DNA of 64,000 nt, from contig NZ_JAJAVF010000002.1 of NCBI RefSeq assembly GCF_020531845.1, forward strand, positions 1,089,543-1,153,542, written 5' to 3'. Under the pieces are notes generated by a model. That model was not told the origin of the DNA. It ran no database searches and was given only the letters and a program-made list of their open reading frames with translations. Below, in pieces: positions 40,912-50,920 of this stretch (positions are counted from its first letter, which is position 1; the number at the start of each line of letters is the position of its first letter). The stretch is from Methylobacillus methanolivorans (GTDB lineage Bacteria; Pseudomonadota; Gammaproteobacteria; Burkholderiales; Methylophilaceae). The position numbers and the translations under genes were made by a program.

Positions 40912-41253
40912 ATGAGCAAACCTGTGCAAAATCCCGAGGCGAAACCAGAATCCCTGCTCTCCACATTACTTGCAGTGCTCCGGCTGGGGCTGATGCTCAT
41001 CGGCATCATCGGCCTTGCAGTACACCTGTTTCATGACGAAGGTTGGCTGGATCAAGCTCTGGCCTGGATATTTTCCGGCACCTGGACAATGCTAGCGATT
41101 CCAGGCGCAATATTGGCGCTTTATCTTGCCAATCGCTGGCTCACAACACCCAGGCGTGGTGAGTTGAGCAAACGCGGCGACCTGCCACTTTATCTCATGA
41201 TGGGTATAGGGGTGTTTTTTCTGTTTCGATTATGCAGTACGGGCAGCTTTTAG
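40912..41253 (+). CDS. Small membrane protein of unknown function (113 aa)
   Basis: The ATG follows AAGGAG at good spacing. Three hydrophobic stretches are seen: about residues 23-42, 55-77 and 92-110 (YLMMGIGVFFLFRLC). The N-terminal 18 residues are polar. I do not recognise the family. It follows nlpD by 29 bases and is followed by a terminator, so it may be the last gene of the surE-pcm-nlpD operon. Confidence 0.65.
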   Translation: MSKPVQNPEAKPESLLSTLLAVLRLGLMLIGIIGLAVHLFHDEGWLDQALAWIFSGTWTMLAIPGAILALYLANRWLTTPRRGELSKRGDLPLYLMMGIGVFFLFRLCSTGSF

Positions 41254-41274
41254 CCATTGGCAACAAATTTTCAA

Positions 41275-41308
41275 TAAAAAAGCCAGCCGCTTTATCAGAG
41301 CGCTGGCT
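41275..41308. terminator. Bidirectional terminator
   Basis: AGCCAGC (41281-41287) and GCTGGCT (41302-41308) form the stem between the small membrane protein and the convergent PEP-CTERM gene. The A run 41275-41281 is a T tract for the minus strand. Confidence 0.65.
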
Positions 41309-41335
41309 TAGCATAACTATCATTAAAAGAAGCGG

Positions 41336-42121
41336 TTATGCGATGCGATTGCGGCGACGAACCACAGCCCCCAACAATCCCAAACCTACAAGCAGCATGG
41401 CATAAGTATCAGCCTCTGGCACGGGAGCACTAATCTGATCTACCCCGCCAGCAATAATAGCGGCATTACCATTAGCAAAACGTGCCAAGACCACTGCAGG
41501 ATTTTCACCGGACAACTGTGCTCCATACTCTACAGCAGCAGGGTCATAAGGAAATGTCACACCTGCCGTAATGGAATGTACATCACCATAGCTGGTACGG
41601 TTAATGTCCAGATTTGAACCACCTTCAGCATACCCAGATACGCCAGAGTGCCCATTAATCAGCCCTATCGGGTTGTTACCATCATCATTGGAAGCATATG
41701 CTGCAAAAGCACCACGATACTCACCAAGATAACCCTTACCGGCACCTCCAAGAACAAATGCCAACGCATTACTGAATAACAGGTTGGTGTTGGCAACGCC
41801 AATGTCATCCTGGAAATCGCCATTAAAAAGAACGACATTACCCGTCACATAACTTTTCACATTGGCGGCTGCATCCACTGATAAGCCGCTACCAAATGAA
41901 TATCCATCCCGTGTATAGATAAAAGCATCAAAACCATCCAGGAAACCAACCGTTGCCAGTTGTGAATCATTTACATAGGTGATGGTATGACTGCCACCGG
42001 CTATGCTGCTATAAAAATCCCCGATATTATTCTGTCCGAAAACTGCAAGATTTGCCGCATTAGCTGCAACACCGTTCATCAACAACACAGCAGAAACTAA
42101 TAATGCAATTCGTTGTTTCAT
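41336..42121 (-). CDS. PEP-CTERM sorted secreted protein (unknown ectodomain)
   Basis: The ATG at 42121 follows GGGGGAA and gives a signal peptide (QRIALLVSAVLLMNGVAANA). The ectodomain of about 200 residues has no family I can name; it resembles a Rossmann-like or class-I-GATase-like beta/alpha protein (LAVFGQNNIGDFYSS, FDAFIYTRDGYSFG, AAIIAGG). The sorting tail is VPEADTYAMLLVGLGLLGAVV plus RRRNR, an accepted variant of VPEPST. A tandem pair of palindromes lies 180-210 bases upstream. Confidence 0.82.
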   Translation of the reverse strand: MKQRIALLVSAVLLMNGVAANAANLAVFGQNNIGDFYSSIAGGSHTITYVNDSQLATVGFLDGFDAFIYTRDGYSFGSGLSVDAAANVKSYVTGNVVLFNGDFQDDIGVANTNLLFSNALAFVLGGAGKGYLGEYRGAFAAYASNDDGNNPIGLINGHSGVSGYAEGGSNLDINRTSYGDVHSITAGVTFPYDPAAVEYGAQLSGENPAVVLARFANGNAAIIAGGVDQISAPVPEADTYAMLLVGLGLLGAVVRRRNRIA

Positions 42122-42297
42122 GATTTCCCCCAAAATTAACCATGCTGTTATAAAAAAACTGCCTTTGTGCCTTGCCTTTCAACATCACTACCTATTGGTA
42201 ATACTTGATAAATAAACAATTTATATATACCTATATAAGCAGCGAAATCATCATATCCCAGCCGCTATAAATTGCTATCGCCCCCAGCTATTAAGCA

Positions 42298-42335
42298 CTA
42301 GTCCAAATGGACTAGCTTAGCCCATTCGGACTAAT
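42298..42335. promoter_or_regulatory. Tandem candidate operators of the ATTAGYCC-N4-GGRCTAAT type (copies 2 and 3)
   Basis: CTAGTCCAAATGGACTAG (42298-42315) is a perfect palindrome in both arms, and CTTAGCCCATTCGGACTAAT (42316-42335) follows directly. Their centres are 19 bases apart, nearly two helix turns. The second copy matches the site at 3038-3057 at 17 of 20 positions. They lie in the spacer before the PEP-CTERM gene and just after the thioredoxin terminator, so they are placed to act on the former. Confidence 0.65.
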
Positions 42336-42354
42336 TAAATTGTATATGGCAGTA

Positions 42355-42387
42355 ATAAAAAAGCCGTTCACTTTGCAGTGAACGGCT
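42355..42387 (-). terminator. Terminator of the thioredoxin gene
   Basis: AGCCGTTCACT (42362-42372) and AGTGAACGGCT (42377-42387) give an 11-base stem with loop TTGC; a plus-strand A run before it supplies the minus-strand T tract. Confidence 0.85.
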
Positions 42388-42418
42388 CTTATGGGTATAT
42401 CTAATAAACCGTAATGGA

Positions 42419-42787
42419 CTACTCAGCAGCAGCCTGCTGTGCATAATACTCGCGCACCTGAGTCATGTCATAGGCTCTTGCCCATTCAATCATTTTCTCC
42501 AGTGCAGGCGCACCTACCTCACCCACCTGAGCATGAATCCCGGCTTGCTCCCTGATGATGAGGATGCCTGGAATTTTGGTCACTTCAAAATACTCGCTGA
42601 TTTCCGGGTCTTCCTCGGTATTCACCATGCCAAAGACGATATCTGGGTTTTGCTCGGCAGCAGCCTCAAAAATCGGTGTAAAAGCAACACATGGCTGGCA
42701 CCAAGGGGCCCAGAAATCGACAATGACAAAGTCATTACTCTCAATGGTTTGCTTGAAGTTGGCTTTGTTGAGCTGCAAAACAGGCAT
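42419..42787 (-). CDS. Thioredoxin-family protein
   Basis: A 122-residue thioredoxin fold with active site WCQPC (about residues 29-33) in place of WCGPC, and the cis-proline in KIPGILII. The usual VRSIPT is VTKIPG. The C-terminus extends by about 15 polar residues (TQVREYYAQQAAAE). It lacks a signal peptide, so it is cytoplasmic. It is not the canonical TrxA; a specialised reductant or chaperone-like role is possible. It is a single-gene unit. Confidence 0.85.
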   Translation of the reverse strand: MPVLQLNKANFKQTIESNDFVIVDFWAPWCQPCVAFTPIFEAAAEQNPDIVFGMVNTEEDPEISEYFEVTKIPGILIIREQAGIHAQVGEVGAPALEKMIEWARAYDMTQVREYYAQQAAAE

Positions 42788-42846
42788 GATTAAATCCCGG
42801 CTTGTGGATGGAATTTTTCATTATAACAGACCTGTATACCTGCTAC

Positions 42847-43449
42847 TCAAGCAATAGGCTTGCCCCAGGCGCTATCAAAGAACAACTCACCCAGCTCGCG
42901 ACGGGTACGTGGTGCCAACTCGCGCTCCTTGATCTCGCCTTCCAGGGTGGCAGGATCTGCAGCATAGCCCACTGAGATCAGGGCAATTATCTGGATCTGC
43001 TCTGGCACAGCAAAGGCGGCACGTAGCTTATCCGCATCAAAGCCTGCCATCTGGTGTGCTTGCAAGCCTAGCGCTGTTGCCTGCAGGCAAAGGTTCTCCG
43101 CTGCTGCACCGCTGTCATAGGCGGCAAAAGGATTGGGCTTGCCATTGTGGTGGAACTTGGTATCAGCAGCGATCAATACCAGTACTGGGGATTCCTTCAC
43201 CCAGCCTTGGTTGAATTCGACCAGGGTTTCAAAGGCTTTTTGCCAGGCGGCTGCATCCTTGTTCTTATCCCAGACGATGAAGCGCCAAGGTTGGTCACCA
43301 TAGCAGGAAGGTGCCCAGCGGGCAGCCTCGAGCAAGGCAATGGTTTGCTCATGTGTCACTGGCTTGCTGGCATCATAGGCGCGGCCACTCCAGCGCTCGG
43401 CAATGGTGTTATCAATCGCTACGCTGGTGACGGCTGGTTTTCTTGACAT
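42847..43449 (-). CDS. Nitroreductase family protein
   Basis: FMN-dependent NAD(P)H oxidoreductase of 200 residues. Conserved features are ERWSGRAYD near the N-terminus, LEAARWAPSCYGDQPWRFIV and AAENLCLQATALGL. Substrates may be nitroaromatics, quinones or enals. Its start lies four bases after the end of the old-yellow-enzyme gene, so they are co-transcribed. Confidence 0.9.
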   Translation of the reverse strand: MSRKPAVTSVAIDNTIAERWSGRAYDASKPVTHEQTIALLEAARWAPSCYGDQPWRFIVWDKNKDAAAWQKAFETLVEFNQGWVKESPVLVLIAADTKFHHNGKPNPFAAYDSGAAAENLCLQATALGLQAHQMAGFDADKLRAAFAVPEQIQIIALISVGYAADPATLEGEIKERELAPRTRRELGELFFDSAWGKPIA

Positions 43450-43453
43450 ATTG

Positions 43454-44530
43454 TTATCCTTTTAGGGTTGGGTAATCAGTGTAGCCTTTGGCATCGCCAC
43501 CGTAGAAGGTGGCTTGGTCAGGCGTATTCAGCGGCGCATCCTGTTGGAAACGCTCGACAAGATCAGGGTTGGCAATATAGATAGCACCATAGGCAACAGC
43601 ATCAACATGCCCAGAAGCAATCGCCGCATTGCCCTTGGCCTTATCGTAGCCAAGGTTGGCAATATAAGCGCCTTGGAAATGTTGGCGCAAGTCGGCAAAG
43701 TCAAATACTGGTACGTCAGCGCCCCCCATACCACCTTCGACAACATGAAGATAAGCCAGGCCAAACGGATTCAAGGAATCTGCCACATGATTGAACAAGG
43801 CTTGAGGGTTGGAATCACTGATATCGTTAAACGGGTTGAGCGGAGAAATGCGTACGCCCACACGGTCAGCGCCAGCCACTTCAACCACTGCCTTGGTCAC
43901 TTCCAATAACAGACGGGTACGGTTGACGATACTTCCACCGTATTCATCAGTGCGGTGATTAGTGCCATCACGCAGGAACTGATCCAGCAAATAACCATTG
44001 GCAGCGTGAATCTCAACGCCGTCGAACCCAGCTGCTAATGCATTGCGAGTGGCAATCACATAATCTGCAACAATGCCTGGTAACTCCTCAATGGCCAATG
44101 CGCGCGGTGTAACGAAATCCTGCAAGCCTTCATAGGTGAAAGCCTGCCCGGCAGGTTTAATAGCAGAAGGTGCTACAGGCAAAGCATTGCCTGGTTGCAA
44201 GGATGGATGCGAAATCCGACCGACATGCCAGAGTTGCAGCACGATCTTGCCTCCCTTGGCATGCACGGCATTGGTCACCAACTTCCAGCCTTCAACTTGC
44301 TCAGCATCATGAATGCCAGGTGTGGCAGGATAACCATGGGCAGTGGCAGAAATCGGCGTAGCCTCGGTAATAATTAACCCAGAGGAAGCTCGCTGGGCAT
44401 AATATTCAGCATTGATCGGCTGCGGCACATTGCCTTTACCCGCTCGGTTACGGGTCAAGGGTGCCATGATGATACGGTTCTTGAGTGCGATGCTGCCCAG
44501 TTTGACCGGGCTGAATAAATCGTCGGACAT
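43454..44530 (-). CDS. Old yellow enzyme family ene-reductase (NemA/alkene reductase-like)
   Basis: The 358-residue FMN protein starts LFSPVKLGSIALKNRIIMAPLTRNRA and has HAANGYLLDQFLRDGTNHRTDEYGGS with the HxAN substrate-binding pair, as in NemA and morphinone reductase. Such enzymes reduce activated alkenes, nitrate esters and N-ethylmaleimide. ATG is preceded by AGGAGAG. It pairs with the nitroreductase downstream. Confidence 0.93.
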   Translation of the reverse strand: MSDDLFSPVKLGSIALKNRIIMAPLTRNRAGKGNVPQPINAEYYAQRASSGLIITEATPISATAHGYPATPGIHDAEQVEGWKLVTNAVHAKGGKIVLQLWHVGRISHPSLQPGNALPVAPSAIKPAGQAFTYEGLQDFVTPRALAIEELPGIVADYVIATRNALAAGFDGVEIHAANGYLLDQFLRDGTNHRTDEYGGSIVNRTRLLLEVTKAVVEVAGADRVGVRISPLNPFNDISDSNPQALFNHVADSLNPFGLAYLHVVEGGMGGADVPVFDFADLRQHFQGAYIANLGYDKAKGNAAIASGHVDAVAYGAIYIANPDLVERFQQDAPLNTPDQATFYGGDAKGYTDYPTLKG

Positions 44531-44563
44531 TCAACTCTCCTCTTTCAATCAATTCAATAACAA

Positions 44564-44593
44564 AACGCCGTACTTGCAGGGCAAGACGGCGTT
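44564..44593 (-). terminator. Terminator of the yceI transcript
   Basis: AACGCCGT (44564-44571) pairs with ACGGCGTT (44586-44593), extended inside by CTTGC/GCAAG. On the minus strand TTTTG follows. It separates yceI from the old-yellow-enzyme gene. Confidence 0.7.
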
Positions 44594-44613
44594 GATGTCG
44601 TGGGTATGCTGCC

Positions 44614-45195
44614 TTATTTCTTGATGCCTTCGATCAGCAAGGTCACTTCAATATCATCCCCTACGGGCGAACCAGGCTTGCCCCAACCATACCCATAATC
44701 AGAAGCCTTGATGATAGTCTTGGCTTCAATGCCGGTACGCACACCGCCCCATGGATCCTTGCCAAAGCCCAGCACCGCAAACGGGAAAGTGACTTCCTTG
44801 GTGACGCCATTAATAGTGAGCTTGCCAGTGACGTTGCCTTGGCTTGTTGTCGTCGGCACGATCTTGCTGCTGACAAAATGCATCTCGCCAAACTTGCCAG
44901 CGTTCAGGTATTCCTCTTTCTTGATGTGTTCATCACGCTTCTCATTACTGGTATTCACACTCAAGACATTGATCTTGGCATCCACGCTGGAATTGGCGAG
45001 GTTGTCCTTGTCGATGACCAGCTTGCCTGTCACATCGCTGAATGTACCGGAAGTTTTGGAAACAACGTGGCGAATCGCAAAATTGGCAAAACTATGTTTG
45101 TTGTCGATTTCATAAGTTTCAGCTGCGGCAAATGCCAAGCTGCTAGCTGCGAATAAGCCTGCTACCAGGCTTAGTTTGGCGATGGAATGATGCAT
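44614..45195 (-). CDS. YceI-family periplasmic protein
   Basis: The ATG at 45195 follows AGAGGAG and gives a signal peptide (LSLVAGLFAASSLAFA). The mature part is a lipocalin-like barrel that binds isoprenoid or amide lipids in known members: YEIDNKHSFANFAIRHVV, GKLTINGVTKEVTFPF and KASDYGYGWG. About 193 residues. It is induced by base or polyisoprenoid stress in E. coli, which fits the reductase neighbours only loosely. Confidence 0.9.
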   Translation of the reverse strand: MHHSIAKLSLVAGLFAASSLAFAAAETYEIDNKHSFANFAIRHVVSKTSGTFSDVTGKLVIDKDNLANSSVDAKINVLSVNTSNEKRDEHIKKEEYLNAGKFGEMHFVSSKIVPTTTSQGNVTGKLTINGVTKEVTFPFAVLGFGKDPWGGVRTGIEAKTIIKASDYGYGWGKPGSPVGDDIEVTLLIEGIKK

Positions 45196-45233
45196 TGGAA
45201 CTCCTCTCTGATGATCAAAATTCATTATTCGTT

Positions 45234-45800
45234 TTAGGCGCGTAACTTATTGGTGATATGGGCAACACGCTCACCCAGGTGTTCGGCAGTAAGCAAGTCG
45301 CTTTGCAATGGGGCCACATCAGCACCCTGATCACTATTTGCCTGCGCCAGCGCCCCCAGGAAACCGCCAAGACGGTTCAAATCATTGACCGAGCCTGTGC
45401 TGCTATTGTTCCCTGGCAGCAAGTCATTTCCTACCCAGATCATGCCATGCTGGGCTGCGAAAATGGTCAATTGCACAATCGTATTGAGTTTATCCCCGCT
45501 CTGGCTAGCAGAGGTTGTGAAGCCCGCAGCGACTTTGTCTTTCCAGCCACGCTGATACCAAATGCTAGAGCTCGCCTCCATGAATGCCTTGAACTGGGCA
45601 GAGGCAGAACCCATATAGGTTGGACTGCCAAAGATAATCGCATCGGCTGCGTTAAGCGTATCCCAATCCTGCTGCGCCTGCTCGGAATTCAAGAGCGTTA
45701 CCTCAGTACCTGCCACCTTCTCTGCACCACGTGCAACTGCCTTCGCCTGAGCCTCGGTATGACCGTAGCCACTGTGATAAACCACTACAACTTTCGTCAT
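45234..45800 (-). CDS. Flavodoxin-family NAD(P)H-dependent oxidoreductase
   Basis: A 188-residue flavodoxin-like protein starts KVVVVYHSGYGHTEAQAKAVARGAEK (FMN phosphate loop) and has ADAIIFGSPTYMGSASAQFKAFMEASS, related to but distinct from WrbA. It probably reduces quinones. It lies 26 bases after the pirin gene and 38 bases before yceI on the same strand, so the three may be one transcript. Confidence 0.88.
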   Translation of the reverse strand: MTKVVVVYHSGYGHTEAQAKAVARGAEKVAGTEVTLLNSEQAQQDWDTLNAADAIIFGSPTYMGSASAQFKAFMEASSSIWYQRGWKDKVAAGFTTSASQSGDKLNTIVQLTIFAAQHGMIWVGNDLLPGNNSSTGSVNDLNRLGGFLGALAQANSDQGADVAPLQSDLLTAEHLGERVAHITNKLRA

Positions 45801-45826
45801 AATGCTTCCTTTCTAATGACACAAGA

Positions 45827-46540
45827 TTAATGGGATTGGTGTGCTGGCAAGTCAAATAAGAGGAGTTCTGCCTCCTCCCCTGCCGTTATCTCGATCTGCT
45901 GCTGGGCATCGACCTTGGCTGCATCACCAGCTTCCAGCAACAAGCCATTCAACGCGATACTGCCACGCGCCACCTGCAAGTAGACGCTACGTCCTGGAGA
46001 TACACTGTATCCGAGCTGCTGATTCTCAGTCAGCACTGTTGCATACAATTCAACATCTTGATGGATATGTAAAGAATCCTCCCGGCCATCACGTGATGCA
46101 ATCAAGCGCCAACGGTCTTGCTTTTGTGCTGCTGCAAAATGCTTTTCTTCATATCCAGGCGTTATCCCATTCTTCTCGGGTAGTAGCCATATCTGCAAGA
46201 GATGTGCCTGGGTAAGATCAGACGCATTGAATTCGCTATGAACGATACCGGTACCTGCACTCATACGCTGCACATCACCGGCGCGGATCACCGAGCCATT
46301 GCCCAGGCTATCCTCATGGCGCAATTCGCCCTTGAGCATATAAGTGATGATTTCCATATCGCGGTGGGGATGCATGCCAAAGCCCATACCTGCTGCAATG
46401 ACATCCTCGTTAATCACACGCAGGACGGAATAATGCATGTGCTCTGGGTCTTGATAACTGGAAAAGGAAAATGAATGGTAGCTATCTAGCCAGCCATGAT
46501 TTGCATGGCCGCGATCCTGTGCTTTGCGCAAACTGATCAT
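45827..46540 (-). CDS. Pirin family protein (YhaK-like)
   Basis: The start at 46540 is chosen because GAGGAGG stands just upstream; the open frame runs 60 codons further without a plausible start. The 237-residue bicupin begins MISLRKAQDRGHANHGWLDSYHSFSF and has the metal ligands in HPHRDMEIITYMLKG and GTGIVHSEFN. Pirins include quercetinases and redox-linked regulators; E. coli YhaK reacts to oxidation. A YhaJ-like LysR gene lies 0.9 kb away, as in E. coli where yhaJ and yhaK are neighbours. Confidence 0.9.
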   Translation of the reverse strand: MISLRKAQDRGHANHGWLDSYHSFSFSSYQDPEHMHYSVLRVINEDVIAAGMGFGMHPHRDMEIITYMLKGELRHEDSLGNGSVIRAGDVQRMSAGTGIVHSEFNASDLTQAHLLQIWLLPEKNGITPGYEEKHFAAAQKQDRWRLIASRDGREDSLHIHQDVELYATVLTENQQLGYSVSPGRSVYLQVARGSIALNGLLLEAGDAAKVDAQQQIEITAGEEAELLLFDLPAHQSH

Positions 46541-46678
46541 GCTATACCTCCTCATCTTCAAGAATATTGAACGTGAGCAGGCATAGTAGATAATCGCTGC
46601 CAGTATGAATAGCAAAGAATTTTGTATATATTGTTCAAAAATTATGAACATGTTGCGACTGCACCGCTCATACACGTC

Positions 46679-47440
46679 ATGAACACTGCTATTCACCCTC
46701 GCCCGCTCTCCGGGCCGCAATATTTAATGCAAGGCCTAAGGTTGGTGCTCAGCCCTGGCTTGCGCCTATTCGTGCTGTTGCCATTACTCGCCAATCTCGC
46801 ACTTTTCATTGGTATGGTCTATTACAGCGTGCAGCAATTCGGCCAATGGCTGACCAGACTATTGGCCACCCTACCCGGTTGGCTAGATTTTCTTTATTAC
46901 CTGGCCTGGCCGCTATTTGTCCTCCTGCTGGTTCTCATCATCTTTTTTACCTTCAGCTTGTTTGCCAACCTGATTGCCGCCCCTTTCAATGGCCTGTTGG
47001 CAGAAAAAGTCGAGGTCATGGTGCGTGGCGAGGATGATTTCCCTCCCTTCAACCTACAAGAACTGCTTGCTATGGTGCCAAGAACATTAAGCCGCGAGCT
47101 ACGCAAACTCATGTACTTCTTGCCACGTGCGCTTGGTTTACTGATTTTGTCATTGATCCCAGGCATCAACCTGCTGGCTCCGCCATTATGGCTGCTATTT
47201 GGCATTTGGATGATGTGCGTGCAATACCTGGATTATCCGGCAGATAACCACAAATTAAGTTGGCAGGCCATGCTGACCTGGCTACGACAAAAGCGCTGGA
47301 AAAGCCTGAGTTTCGGGGCCAGCGTCTATGCTGCCTTGTGGATACCCGGCCTCAATGTCTTGATGATGCCTGCGGCGATTGCGGGTGCCACATTGTTCTG
47401 GGTACATGAGCGTGATGTCACCAAGATAAGCCAGCCATGA
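46679..47440 (+). CDS. cysZ: CysZ/EI24-family membrane protein (sulfate uptake)
   Basis: The ATG at 46679 gives 253 residues starting [23 protein letters not shown]. Four to five membrane segments and the phrases [21 protein letters not shown] and [12 protein letters not shown] are typical of CysZ, which mediates sulfate entry for assimilation. The family is also annotated as EI24, so the substrate should be confirmed. Its stop overlaps the LysR start by four bases (ATGA). Confidence 0.86.
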   Translation: MNTAIHPRPLSGPQYLMQGLRLVLSPGLRLFVLLPLLANLALFIGMVYYSVQQFGQWLTRLLATLPGWLDFLYYLAWPLFVLLLVLIIFFTFSLFANLIAAPFNGLLAEKVEVMVRGEDDFPPFNLQELLAMVPRTLSRELRKLMYFLPRALGLLILSLIPGINLLAPPLWLLFGIWMMCVQYLDYPADNHKLSWQAMLTWLRQKRWKSLSFGASVYAALWIPGLNVLMMPAAIAGATLFWVHERDVTKISQP

Positions 47441-48342
47441 GCATCAAGCTTTCTATCGAGGCACTGGAAGTGCTGGATGCGATTGATCGCGAAGGCAGCT
47501 TTTCCGCAGCCGCGGAAAGCTTATATCGCGTACCGTCTGCCATCACCTATACCATACGCACACTGGAAGACAGCCTGAATATCAAACTGTTTGACCGTAG
47601 CGGCCACAAGGCCAAGCTTACCGAGGCCGGGCAGGAACTGTTGCGTGAAGGCCGCCACCTGCTCAAGGCAGCAAGCGAACTGGAATGTCGCGTACGCCGC
47701 GTAGCTACCGGCGTGGAGACCGACATCAGCATCGCCATCAGTGACATTTTGCGCATGGAACCGCTCTACGACATCCTTGAGCACTTCTACGCCCAGAATT
47801 TTGGCACCAGGGTGCGATTGTTGAAGGAAGTATATGGCGGTAGCTGGGATGCCATTATCAGTAACCGCGCCGATATTTCCATCGGTGCACCAGGTGAAGG
47901 CCCTCCAGGTGGTGGTTACACAACCCGCCTGCTTGGCTCGCTGGATTTCGTGTTTGCCGTCTCACCTCGGCATCCGCTGGCACACGCCCCTGAACCACTT
48001 TCAAATCACGATATCCAGCAATACCGCTCAGTTTCCGCTGCTGACAGCTCACGCAGCTTGCCACCCAAGACTTCCGGCATCCTCGATGGCCAGGATGTGC
48101 TCTCAGTACCCGACATCCCCGGCAAGGCCCTGGCGCAGATCAAGGGGCTGGGCGTAGGCTACCTGCCGCGTAAACTGGCTGAATATCATGCAGCCCGTGG
48201 CGAGTTGCTGATCCGCGAGGTAGCAGAGCCCAAACCAGCAGTCATTGCCTATATTGCCTGGCGCAGCAATGGCGGCAAGGCACAGCGATGGCTGTTGGAT
48301 GAATTACAGAAAGTCGAGATGGCAGAGTTCCTGCTAGGGTGA
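47437..48342 (+). CDS. LysR-family transcriptional regulator, YhaJ-like
   Basis: The 301-residue protein has LysR HTH residues 5-63 ([20 protein letters not shown], then [13 protein letters not shown]) and [12 protein letters not shown], close in wording to E. coli YhaJ, which responds to nitroaromatic and quinone compounds. The effector domain follows (about 90-295). Its translation is coupled to cysZ. Target genes are unknown; the nearby pirin/flavodoxin and reductase genes are good candidates. Confidence 0.88.
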   Translation: MSIKLSIEALEVLDAIDREGSFSAAAESLYRVPSAITYTIRTLEDSLNIKLFDRSGHKAKLTEAGQELLREGRHLLKAASELECRVRRVATGVETDISIAISDILRMEPLYDILEHFYAQNFGTRVRLLKEVYGGSWDAIISNRADISIGAPGEGPPGGGYTTRLLGSLDFVFAVSPRHPLAHAPEPLSNHDIQQYRSVSAADSSRSLPPKTSGILDGQDVLSVPDIPGKALAQIKGLGVGYLPRKLAEYHAARGELLIREVAEPKPAVIAYIAWRSNGGKAQRWLLDELQKVEMAEFLLG

Positions 48343-48474
48343 AAGACTGACCAGTATTTATTCATGCAAAATTTGGTATATTGCACAGCGGCATCTCATC
48401 TCAACAATAAAGTAACGATGCCGTTGAATAACAACAGTCAATAAAGACAAATAAAGGGGAGACAGGGCACAACC

Positions 48475-48930
48475 ATGGCACAAAATCATTTTCCACGCGA
48501 ATTCAATGTCATCAATCGCTACACCATACGCGCCATGCTCTGGCTCAATGGTTTCGCGCACATCACGATCGGCCTCGCGCTTGCCGTATCGGTCATGATG
48601 TTCGCATGGCTGTTTTTCCTGGATGTCCGCACTGCCTTTGCAGCAAACAATCTTGTGCATGGATTCCTCAATGCGCTAGGTACACTCATGCTGCTCTGGT
48701 CGATTTCAGCCTTGATCTCCGCGGAAATCCGCTACCTCATGGGTGCCAAGCTGGAAGTAGAAACCTTTATTGAAGTCGCCATGGTATTGGTGCTACGCAA
48801 GCTCATCATCATGCCAGTGCAAGAAGTCACGCCAGACCCGATGGAGGTTTTGCTTTGGGTAGGTGCAGGCCTGATGCTTGGATTGACATTCGTCTTGGTG
48901 CGCTTGGGTCAAAAACAGCGCATCGATTAA
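48475..48930 (+). CDS. PsiE-like (phosphate-starvation-inducible E) membrane protein
   Basis: The 151-residue protein has four hydrophobic segments (about 28-50, 62-85, 100-115, 125-143), with FIEVAMVLVLRKLIIMP typical of PsiE. GGGGAGA precedes the ATG. The role of PsiE is unknown. No Pho box was identified in the upstream spacer. Confidence 0.78.
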   Translation: MAQNHFPREFNVINRYTIRAMLWLNGFAHITIGLALAVSVMMFAWLFFLDVRTAFAANNLVHGFLNALGTLMLLWSISALISAEIRYLMGAKLEVETFIEVAMVLVLRKLIIMPVQEVTPDPMEVLLWVGAGLMLGLTFVLVRLGQKQRID

Positions 48931-49530
<600 letters not shown>

Positions 49531-49582
49531 TTGCCCTAATCACGCATATGATTTCAGCAGTCTAACAAGGAGAAAAACAGCC

Positions 49583-49801
49583 ATGATCCCCGAATCCTAT
49601 CTGGTCATCTATTTCGTCTCACTTGGCTTGTGCCTGCTTTCCACAATCTACAAAACCACTTGCTTCAAGAACATGCTTTGCCGGCAAATCCTTGGCAACG
49701 TCTTCTGGAGCCTGATCCCGGTGATGAACACCTTCAAGGCATTGCTGTGGCTGATGTCGTTGGTGATCGTCGGCCTGGATAAACTCCGCTCCAAGGCCTG
49801 A
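49583..49801 (+). CDS. Small membrane protein of unknown function (72 aa)
   Basis: The ATG at 49583 follows AAGGAGAAAAACAGCC, a convincing ribosome site. Residues about 3-22 (SYLVIYFVSLGLCLLSTIY) and 35-62 (FWSLIPVMNTFKALLWLMSLVIVGL) are hydrophobic with a short loop holding two cysteines. The family is not recognised. It lies 53 bases downstream of tadA and is convergent with the rhomboid gene. Confidence 0.7.
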   Translation: MIPESYLVIYFVSLGLCLLSTIYKTTCFKNMLCRQILGNVFWSLIPVMNTFKALLWLMSLVIVGLDKLRSKA

Positions 49802-49807
49802 CACAAG

Positions 49808-50881
49808 TTAAGGCAAAGGCTTAGCCGGGAGAGCGGGTTGTTTACCCTGCTTCAATTCCTCGGCAATGGCGCGAGAAGCATCGCGCTTCTGCTTGGTATA
49901 TTGCAAAATACTTTCCAGTTGTGCAGCGGATGGCAGATTCGAGTCATAAGGCAATTTCGACAAAGCCTCGTAACGCTCCTGATAGCGATCAGTAATATCA
50001 CTCTCGATCTGTTCACCTAACTCAAGATAAGTCACACTCCCCTGTTTGCTCTCGTGCATGATATTCAACCAGGAACGATTAATCGCCTGGTCTTCCTGGA
50101 TAAAGGCATTGATCTGCTTTTGCAGCAACAACTCCTCTCCCCAATTGTACTTTGGCTCAGGCAGCTTGATCAGCATAAAACCTACTGCCGCTGCCAGCAC
50201 TGCACCAGCCACCAGCCTGGGTAAACGCGGGATCACGGCGTGCTCTTGCAACCCTCGCATCAACATCAAGCCAGATAACAAGCCAGTCACAAAGCCGCCA
50301 ATATGCGCGGCATTATCAATGCTAGGAATCATGAAGCCCAAGGCAATCGTCGCGATCGCAAATACACAAGCCCCGCCGAACAACCAGCGGAATTCGTGCC
50401 TATCCAGCACAGCCCGCTCCTGCCAGAGAAATACAATCAGGGCGCCATAAATACCAAAAATTGCCCCTGAAGCCCCGCCAGACACCGCCTGATTGCCTTG
50501 CCACACCAGCGACACCAGGTTGCCTAGCAGACCACTCACGAGATAGATCATGAGATAGCGCCAGTGCCCATACATGCGCTCGACCAACTGCCCACCATCC
50601 CAGAATGCAATCATGTTCAATGTCAGGTGCACAGCGCCAAAGTGCAGGAACAAGGCAGTAAACAAACGCCACCATTCGCCATCTTGAGTCGCAGGGCCAA
50701 AATTAGCCCCCCAGGCCAACTGTATATTGTTGGGCGAATGCCAGAAGCCAGCCCCATTGAACAACATCAGCACAAAAACCAAGAGATTGGCCGCAATCAG
50801 GCACTTGGTCACCGGGATACCCGGTGTGCGTTGTTTGATGGCAGCCCCCAGGGAAGGCCAGTTTTTGGTTAGATCACTCAT
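49808..50881 (-). CDS. Rhomboid-family intramembrane serine protease
   Basis: A polytopic membrane protein of 357 residues with the catalytic serine in GGASGAIFGIYGA and histidine in NAAHIGGFVTG, plus the TM1-loop motif RLFTALFLHFGAVHLTLNMIAFWDGG. A C-terminal soluble extension of about 125 residues after the last helix is charged and partly helical (YQERYEALSKLPYDSN). Substrates are unknown. It is separated from the upstream gene by a terminator. Confidence 0.93.
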   Translation of the reverse strand: MSDLTKNWPSLGAAIKQRTPGIPVTKCLIAANLLVFVLMLFNGAGFWHSPNNIQLAWGANFGPATQDGEWWRLFTALFLHFGAVHLTLNMIAFWDGGQLVERMYGHWRYLMIYLVSGLLGNLVSLVWQGNQAVSGGASGAIFGIYGALIVFLWQERAVLDRHEFRWLFGGACVFAIATIALGFMIPSIDNAAHIGGFVTGLLSGLMLMRGLQEHAVIPRLPRLVAGAVLAAAVGFMLIKLPEPKYNWGEELLLQKQINAFIQEDQAINRSWLNIMHESKQGSVTYLELGEQIESDITDRYQERYEALSKLPYDSNLPSAAQLESILQYTKQKRDASRAIAEELKQGKQPALPAKPLP

Positions 50882-50920
50882 GCATTTAATTTAACAGGTA
50901 ATACAGAAGCTCAAATAAAA

